DNA of 64,000 bases from Cladobotryum mycophilum (lineage: Eukaryota > Ascomycota > Sordariomycetes > Hypocreales > Hypocreaceae). A model generated the notes under the pieces. That model saw only the letters and a program-made list of their open reading frames with translations, did not search any database and was not told where the DNA came from. Shown here one piece after another: positions 56,801-64,000 of the stretch (position 1 is the stretch's first letter; every line of letters starts with the position of its first letter). Location of the stretch: positions 682,001 through 746,000 of the forward strand of contig JAVFKD010000004.1 of assembly GCA_036429605.1 (NCBI GenBank). The letters are read 5' to 3'. The position numbers and the translations under genes were made by a program.

Positions 56801-58540
56801 TGCCACCAATGGACTTCCAGTCGAAAAAGTACAGAGAAGCATCAGTCTTTGACCAAACGGTACCGTTGATAATGGCGGCGAGCAAACACATGATCAGCAG
56901 GATACCAAAATTGCAAATGACGTTGAAGTTCATTTCTCGCGCAATCCTCGCACGCTTGCTAGGGGTGATACCAGCGTTCATCATGATCTTGGTGTCGTGA
57001 CCAGTAAAGACAACCACACCCAGAACCCATTCGGTATTTCTAAGATTGCAGCCTCGGAGGAGAAGATTGTCAATTGTGATGGCCTCAGTCATGTCGATGG
57101 GCTCGTCATCGGGATAGCCGGGAATCTGCTGCTTCCATCTGATGGCACCATTGTACTTGTAAAGGTTGGGCTGGGGAGGCTCGCTCTCAATTTTGAACTC
57201 AGCCCGTTCGCAGTCTCTGGCATGCTTTAGCGGTCGCCCACAGCGCAGAGCCTGGCGGACCTTGAGATTAGTTTCACCGTCCAAGTTCTTTGTCTCAACG
57301 TAGCATGCGCCGTCGGGATCCGAAGTAGACAAGATGATTACATCGGCGGGCAATTCGTCGTCGTTGTAAATACGAACAAAATCTCCCACGACCAAGCTCT
57401 TCCAGGCATCCTTTGCGAATTTTGCGCCTCGAATCTGTCTTTCATAATTCAGAACATCACCCTTCATCGTTTGAATGATACCAGCACGCTTCACATCTTC
57501 CCCATCAGGAAGCTCAATGCGTATATGAGGAGTTGGCGTAGGTGAAGAAACGGGTGTCATTTGGATGTCTTCGGATCCAGACAAGTAAGATTCGCGAGTA
57601 AACGGATGGGCAATTGAATCACGAATGGTTTTTCTAGTACGTGCAGACTCAATGGAAGGACGCGGTTGATCTTCCTCCTGGAGAGGCAACTTCTTCTTTG
57701 CGCGCACCTCACGGGCCTTTTTGGACCACATGCTCTCAATGGCATGCCAGATGGAGCCAAAGAATCGGGTGTTTGCCTTTTTGAACCTTCTCCAAGATGA
57801 GACGTTGTCCTCCTCGACATTGACATTGTTCCAGCTGCAAAGTCGGTGCACGGGTGCGTTGTTGAGCTCGATGTCGAGAATCGTTCTTCGGTAGTCTTCA
57901 ATGGCATCCTTGATGGCGGTAACGACGATGATGAAAATAAGAGGCACAGCATTAAGACCGGGATTAACGGTGCCGAAGATGGGAAAGATCTGAATCCAAG
58001 GTTAAGGGTTGCCAACTGAGAGAAGGGGGAGAGAGAAAAATCATTTGAACGTGTACTTACTCCCAGAATAATTAGGAACAAGAAGAAAATATTGGCGATA
58101 TTATGGAATTGGAACCACAGGTTCTTGGGGACGAACGAGAGAGGAGTGTATTTTGCGGTTCTGATTTTGTTACGAGGATAGTATGCAATTGGATGCCCTT
58201 CGTCGTCAACAAATTCGGGCGGTAGCGGAAGATTGAAGAATAGCGTTCTCTTCTCGCCCTCGTCGTCGTCAGAGGCATCGTCGGGGTTCTCGTCTTCATC
58301 ATGTCCGTCTTCCTCATCCTCGTCTCGTTCGTCAGGTGGGTGATTACCATCCGCTCCAGCGGATTCCTTCTCGTTGGAACCAGTCCTCCGGTGCTGCATG
58401 CGATTCAAAAGCGACATGCGTTTAGTGTGACTGCTCTTGACCGTCATCTTTCGGGTGGCCCATCTCGCCCTCTGGGTTTTCGAGATGTGAGATTTTGAAG
58501 GGCTGTTTTTTCCACCGTCGGGGCTCGAAACGGTGGTCAT
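53844..58540 (-). CDS. P4-ATPase phospholipid flippase, Dnf1/Dnf2 type
   Basis: Flips aminophospholipids or phosphatidylcholine from the outer to the cytosolic leaflet of plasma and late secretory membranes, normally with a Cdc50/Lem3 subunit. Exons 58061..58540, 54793..57989 and 53844..54738 give 1523 residues, the family's usual size in Hypocreales. The acidic N-terminus (DERDEDEEDG) precedes FVPKNLWFQFHNIANIFFLF in the first helices. The A-domain motif DGETNLK is near residue 395, LVPISLYITLE in helix 4, the phosphorylated Asp in DKTGTLT near 630, and GDGANDVAMI near 1086. The polar C-tail ends in an ARLSRIESSQ and SRFKSRLRGLSLTKS region typical of Dnf proteins. Both introns keep frame. 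The ATG at 58540 is the first in a long open leader frame. Confidence 0.96.
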
Positions 58541-58964
58541 GATTGCGAAGTTGCGGGCAAGCGCCCGTTCAGCCCCGAGTCGCCAGCCAGGTCGTGGTAG
58601 TGGAAAGTCGAGTTCGCGAGCGAGTGGTCGTGGTCGTGGTCGTGGTGGTTAAGGAGGTTGGGAGAATGCAAGTCGAAGCAAAGGCACGAACACGCTTCAG
58701 GAACGCTCGGCAAGAAGAAAACAGGGTTGAAAGAACGCGAAAGGGAGAAAAGAATGCGATGCGGAGACGTTCCACGTTATGCCAGCAAAGCGTCGTTTGA
58801 TTTCTTGATTGCAATTGCGTCTCGCACGCAGCTGAATAATCGTCAAGATTATCTTGATCGTGTCGTTTCGTTCGTTTCGGAGGTTTAGTTTGGGGGGAGG
58901 ATAATGGAGGGTTGCGTGGGTAAGCAAGGACGAGAAAGAAGAAAAAAGGGTACTGAGTGGATGA

Positions 58965-58990
58965 ATGGATGGATGGATGGATGGATGGAT
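58965..58990. repeat. (ATGG)n microsatellite
   Basis: Six to seven ATGG copies upstream of the flippase gene. Confidence 0.9.
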
Positions 58991-59509
58991 CTAGTACTAG
59001 TACAGAGTACAGAGTACAAGGGCCAAGTAACGTGGGCTGGGCTGAGCCAGATTTGGGGCCAGGTGCTTGTCTGTCTTTGACAAGGGAAGCAAGGGAAGGG
59101 AAAAGGAACAGAGAGGCAGACAAGCAGACTGACAGCAGAGATCCTCCTCTTCTGGCTTCCTGGCTTCAAGCAGTTGCGGAGGTTGCGGCGGCGCGAATGG
59201 TCACTTGTTAGTGTTAGGTTGGGTCCCTCCACTGTTTTAGTTCCCGGTCCATCCGACCAAATGCAAAGAGCAAGGCAAGGCAAGGCAAAGGCGAGGCAGA
59301 GAGGCAGAGAGGCAAGGAAGAGAAGCCAAAGACGTCAAAGACAAAAGCAACCCCCACACACACGCGCGCACACACGCAAAATGCAAGCTGTGGTGATTAA
59401 AGTAGAAGCAGAAGTGGGAGCAACAGTGGCAGTGGCGGCGCATGCACTACAAGCGTCGCAAAATCAAATCAACTTGACAGCAGGGCAGACAAGTCAAACG
59501 ACGACAATG

Positions 59510-59582
59510 ACAATTACTACTACGACCACCACCAATCTACTAAATACTATAGGTGCTACTACTACCACCTACTACTACTACT
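59510..59582. repeat. ACT-rich trinucleotide repeats
   Basis: Imperfect runs of ACT/ACC triplets in the gene-poor region; the plus-strand translation is a Thr/Tyr-rich artefact. Confidence 0.7.
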
Positions 59583-60100
59583 TGGAAAGTACAGGTACGG
59601 TCTCCACGGAAGCGCCTTAAACGGGGGGCTGAACTCGTAGTCTCGAGGTACCTACAGACTTCCATAACCTCCGTAATGCCCGCATACGCATCTCATTAAG
59701 GATGGTGCAGATGGGATGGATGGGCATTGGTAAGCAAGTAACAAAGAGGCTCACTCGTCAGAGAAGGACTCCAGTCCGTCCGCCCGTCCTGATCCGCATC
59801 TTTCTAGAAGAGCTGGGCTGGACATTGTGTGTGTCTTCTTGGGAGGAGGACTATCGCAATTCAATATCCGCACGCTAATTTTGTTTTATTATTACGATTC
59901 CCGAGTTTTTGTCCCCCGAATGATTACGCGATACAACCTGTTGCTCCGTAGCTCGTGCTCTGTTGGTTATACATACATGCATACAGGTACTTGTAGTAAT
60001 ATTTTGTCTCTCCTGTCTCCATTGAAGCATCCATCCATCCCCTTTGTGACAATGCAAATTGAGAACTGATACCTGGCTTCTTCTTCTTCTGCCTCTCATC

Positions 60101-60126
60101 CATCCTCATCCTCATCCTCATCCTCT
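60101..60126. repeat. (CATCCT)n repeat
   Basis: Four copies of CATCCT in noncoding sequence. Confidence 0.8.
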
Positions 60127-62251
60127 TCCTCTCTTCTCCTTCCCGCAAAGGAACTTCCAGACAGGGCTGGGCTGGATTGGCTGGATGGCTGGCCGGGGTA
60201 CGTATCATCGGCTAGGAGTGGGTGGGTGTGCAGGGGCTGACAGGCGCTGTACGTACCGAATACAATCGCCTTGGTGCAGCGCCTCCTGATCTTCACAAGT
60301 CATCAAGACATGGCCGGAATGGAACATCGGCGAGCACAAATACGAGGAGGAGGTACAAGAACCCGCACGCACAGGAGGTGTTGGAGGCTATCGTCATCCC
60401 ACAATGTGCTGTTTTTAACACTTGATCCATGTGACTGATGGATGGCACTGTAAGAATATTACGGTATCTTACATTGGGTAGTAGATATTAACATCTTGAT
60501 TTTTTAAAGAACCTCCTCCGCCACCACATGTCTATTTTAACGACATTGGCCTACACCTCTTCTTTTTTTTTCTCCTCTCTCCCCTTCTCTCCCTTTTTTT
60601 TCTTCTCCCTTCAAACTGTCCATCTTTTCAAGGAGAGACTGCCTGCGCTGTGACGCGTTCCTGACCTTAATACGCACGTGCCTATTAGCGTTGAGACACG
60701 GATTCCAGGGTGGTCAAGGGTGGGACTCCTCCCATCGATGTGTCCGCCGAAAATGTCAAGGCTTGCAGGGCCTATCCCAGCACGTTTGTAATGAAATCGA
60801 GGGCAGCCTCCCCAATTCTGCAATGAAGGGAGGGGGAGAGAGAGAGTCAAGACCATTCATTATTTCCAAGGGAAAGACAAGCATGCATATTTTATTTTTG
60901 TTTTTCGATCAGATAGTTCCCGTGCCTTAGTAATACCAGGTATTATCAAGAGCATCCATCATCTCATCTATAGATCATGATCCGATATTTCGGTCAAGGC
61001 GACACACGGCAAGTTTCCAGCTTTTCTTAACACGGGGTTTATACCTGCCTACCTTACTACAGCACGGTACGAAGTACTCCGTACAGAGAGTCCTTGGTTC
61101 CTGAACCTGCCAAGACTGGAAGTTGTCTGTTCGGCATTACTACTCCATCTCTGCATGAACCTAGAGAGGGCCCGTAACAATGCAGGTTGGGGGTATGTGG
61201 GGTAGAAAAAGCACTTGCGTCTTGGAGAAGAGAGAGAGGGGGAGAGAGAGGGCACAATAAATCTCGAGAATCGGAAATCTTTCAGTAGCTCTAGTAGATA
61301 CAAGAATGGAAGACCAGAGAGGAAGAGACACGAGTGTACGCCAACTAGTATAAAGTGCGTCAACATCTTCAATCTTGTCAGCACCGATGTAATGCTTCCA
61401 TCTCATCAACTTGACATGACATGGTTCGAGTGCGCCGCCCCTTTTTGCCCTTCTCCGAACGGAGAATTGCTGATTGGTCAACCTCTCACATCAAAGAGGG
61501 GGGAGCATTAATCTCATTTGCTCATTAATGTGCGGGTATGTACGGAGTACATAATACCTAATGCAGATGTACGAATGATATGCAACGCTCCGCATGAACA
61601 TTATTTCCCTTTGCGACCAACCTGAAACTCGAAAGGAAAAACAAGCAACTTGTCTTTTCTTGGCCCTCGCCCTCGGATTGGAAATTTGACGATGACGCCA
61701 AGAGGACCCCTGCTCAGGGGGGTACCCACGATAGGGAATCGAGCATGGGCGGGCCAGGGTCTGAATAATGCAAAATCCGCAGTCTCGTGCGTGCAACGGT
61801 GCACAGCCATTCGATTACTATGTACCTGTTGTTGTCTTCGGGACCGGTTTCCGGTTGCATCTGTCGGACTTCAGCTCATAACATGTCTGCATGCACATAT
61901 GTATGTACATACATACCTGCTCACTCACTCACACCGTTGGTTGCAAGCACAAAAGGGGAAGCGACTGCAGCCGTGTTGGGAGTCCGACTCGTTCGGGCAT
62001 GCCAGATACGGCCGCGGTGCCGCAGTAACAGTGACAGTGACGGACAAGACAAGCATCCCGGACCCGTCACGCCTTTCCCGAGTCGTGGTTTTCTCGCCAT
62101 GTGAATGAATACTTGTAGCTGTCCGCTAGTTGCGAAGAATGTCGAAGCTTTACGGAGCTGCGGGCGGAAGAGATCGTATAACCTTACTTGGAGGACGACA
62201 TACCATGGCAACCATCACCGATGCCTGTTTAATGGGAACCTATGCCCGGGC

Positions 62252-62252
<1 letters not shown>

Positions 62253-62281
<29 letters not shown>
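62253..62281. repeat. (AC)n microsatellite
   Basis: Fourteen AC dinucleotides without interruption, the purest simple repeat in the window and a likely polymorphic marker. Confidence 0.95.
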
Positions 62282-62282
<1 letters not shown>

Positions 62283-63361
62283 CAAATACCTTCTTAGTAC
62301 GGAATACGGTGACATGCATTCCTAAATAGTTGATTCGGGATGTAAACCTAGACATCTCGGAGTTGAACAACTGTCCACAATCGCAATGCCGGGGACAGGA
62401 TAGATGGATACAATACACGGTGAAGACCCCCTGGCTCATGAAAAAATAATCTCTGATCATCTCAGCCGGTCTCGATCGGTAAATCTGAGTCTGTCTTACA
62501 TCTTGCGGCTCATGGCGGTGACCTTTTTTATTTTTTAATCAATCCTCCTCCTCTTGTGCAACAAACAAAAGCACTATTTTGTACATCATCCCATGTTTTA
62601 TTTTATGAAGATGCATGCTCGCGTCGGCACGTCGCGTCATTCTCCCTTCTCAGCTCTCGTTTCTGACAGCCCATTGATTCGACTCGGCCCCGAAGTTTCT
62701 TAAATTAGGTCCGTCAGTCGGTCGGTCTGTAAGAGAATAGGTAGCCTCCCCCCTCGCCCCCTGGTCTTCAATATCTTTGTGCTTGTGTAATAATTGAGCG
62801 ATTTCCAACATTCGAAAGCGTGATCCGAGTCTCCGGAAGGATGATCCCGCAGAGGAGCGGGCGATAACTCCGCATCCTCTCTCTATCGGAGTGCCTTGCA
62901 GCGGATGTTGCACCGTACAACAACTCGTGCGAGATCGATCACTGACGCGCATCATCTGTCAGTCAGTTTCATTAAGCCAAGAATAGAAGGCATTGGTATT
63001 CTTCAACCAGAAAGTGTAGATGTAATGCACTCCATACGTAGATCATTTTGAAACAGACTGTAAACTGCCTCAATGAAGATATTCATGGTTGACAACCAAA
63101 GAAGTTATCTAATTGCTGGGGCTTTCTATTGGCTGCTGCGCCACGGCATCCAAGCCACGATGCCACCGCCAAAAATGGACATCCGCACGCGTCCAATTAA
63201 TTAACCAACTTTGGGAAGCACTGCATCTTCCCTTTGTTGGAAAGTAGATGCATCAAACGCCACATCTTGGATACCACTTTATATCAACTTTTTCTTAGAA
63301 AATACACACACAAGGCGAGTCAGATCATACGCCCTGTTTAAGTGAAGAAGAGGAAGAAGAA

Positions 63362-64000
63362 ATGCCACAAAAGAATAATAACAAAAGTATTCTATCCTAC
63401 TTTCAGCCTGCCGCTACACGCGCACCTTCAACTCCTCGCCGTTCATCATCTCAGGCCTCGCCATTCCCCAGGTCCACCCCCTCCACAACCACCTTCATCA
63501 CCACTTAGTCATAAGTCTACCCCGGCTCCCAAGCGGGCGGTGGAAATCGGGGCTTCCGATGATGAAGATGGGGGCTTCTCGGATGGATCGTTCGAGGACT
63601 TGAATGCCCTTCTCAGCCGGGAGCGGCCGGCGTCCGTGATTCCGGCGCGCAATCCTTACGCCACTCCTAGGGCTAAGAGGGCCGCCGTTACGTTTCAAGC
63701 ATCGCCGCTGGCCATCATATCAAGGCACAAGTTTGACTTGAAGGCCCTGGCCAAGGATGCTAGACGGGATGATGCAACAAACGCAAGTTCCATGAGGGTG
63801 CAAGCCGCCGCCGAAGCTGCTAGGGAAGAATCGCCCACCCGGCAAGAGAAATCCCTTGGTTTCGTCATTGAAGATATCGTGAAGGAAAAGAGTGGGCAAG
63901 ATGCTCACAAAGTGTTAAGAGCGGTTCAGAGGGCTGAGCCAGCAATGACTCAAGCTCGCTACTGCTTCTTCGATCGGGACTATAGGGTGCCTCCGAGTTC
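63362..64000 (+). CDS. PIP-box-containing protein, 5' part (cut by window end)
   Basis: The ATG at 63362 opens with MPQKNNNKSILSYFQP. KSILSYF resembles a PCNA-interacting (PIP) box, in which a hydrophobic residue is followed two positions later by two aromatics; it sits at the extreme N-terminus as in several replication and repair proteins. The next part is Ser/Pro-rich. After about codon 36 the frame must move by one base (a surplus base in C4 63466..63469 or C5 63477..63481, or two missing); the remainder is open to the window end with acidic GASDDEDGGFSDGSFEDL, RNPYATPRAKR, RHKFDLKALAKDARRDDA and VLRAVQRAEP. I do not recognise the family; a nuclear DNA-repair role is an inference from the PIP-like motif. 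Confidence 0.65.

Larger units (their letters stand above)
58541..63361. other. 4.8-kb gene-poor region rich in microsatellites
   Basis: Between the 5' ends of the flippase gene and the PIP-box gene, thus a very long divergent intergenic region. It contains ATGG, ACT, CATCCT and AC repeats, several C/T tracts, and CGTACGTA/GGTACGGAGTAC-like palindromes near 61060 and 61545. Open frames up to 184 codons are composed of low-complexity translations. I looked for tRNA T-arm and repeat-array patterns and saw none. Confidence 0.5.

Noticed and set aside
58569..59123. 184-codon minus-strand frame upstream of the flippase
   Set aside because: Its translation includes a poly-Thr run from a GTGGTC-type repeat and no protein signature; it is the leader or promoter of the flippase gene.
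826..63481. Programmed frameshifting or relaxed selection as the cause of the repeated frame gaps
   Set aside because: The affected genes are unrelated, the sites lack shared slippery or structural context beyond G/C runs, and the coding sequence on both sides is otherwise well preserved.

Overview
The window is nuclear DNA of a filamentous ascomycete, most likely Hypocreales and Trichoderma-like. It has short GT-AG introns of about 50-70 nt, roughly 20 protein genes in 64 kb on both strands, and a mix of fungal housekeeping proteins with ascomycete-specific families (NACHT-WD40, Egh16-like, Fungal_trans_2-type). The genus is an inference. No tRNA, rRNA, CRISPR array or intact transposon was seen.

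Layout. 0-5.4 kb: a PA-TM-RING ubiquitin ligase and phosphoserine aminotransferase (serine synthesis). 5.7-20.2 kb: an accessory block with a dihydroflavonol-reductase-like SDR, an alpha/beta hydrolase, a transcription-factor-domain protein without a zinc cluster, a classical SDR, a Myb/SANT-like fragment, an Hsp78/ClpB relic and a 1643-residue NACHT-WD40 STAND protein (fungal NOD-like receptor). 20.8-22.1 kb: aspartate-semialdehyde dehydrogenase. 23.2-24.7 kb: a fungal PD-(D/E)XK-like protein. 25.8-34.4 kb: a vacuolar PQ-loop transporter, a secreted S1/P1 nuclease, a secreted Egh16-like protein and a previously easy-to-miss 54-residue secreted peptide. 35.8-44.6 kb: an Asterix-like ER membrane protein, a large conserved unknown protein, a roadblock/LC7 protein and the ribosome-assembly factor Ipi1. 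45.0-52.5 kb: an NmrA-like protein, a Ded1/Vasa-type DEAD-box helicase and an Msc7-type aldehyde dehydrogenase. 53.8-58.5 kb: a Dnf-type P4-ATPase flippase. 58.5-63.4 kb: a long region without genes, rich in microsatellites. 63.4 kb to the end: the 5' part of a PIP-box protein.

How the genes relate. Most are independent fungal genes, not an operon or a recognisable biosynthetic cluster. The two amino-acid biosynthesis genes both carry a TGACTC core upstream, which suggests shared cross-pathway (Cpc1/Gcn4) control. Several products serve membranes and secretion (flippase, Asterix, PQ-loop transporter, PA-TM-RING ligase) or ribosome and RNA work (Ipi1, DEAD-box helicase).

The strongest unexpected signal is technical but important to any user: in six otherwise intact genes the spliced reading frame is short by exactly one base, and in five of them one added G or C in a G/C homopolymer restores a plausible protein end or joins two conserved halves. 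I read these as residual homopolymer under-calls in the assembly rather than six pseudogenes. The most interesting biology is the NACHT-WD40 protein with a chaperone relic directly behind it, inside an accessory block flanked by two housekeeping amino-acid genes.
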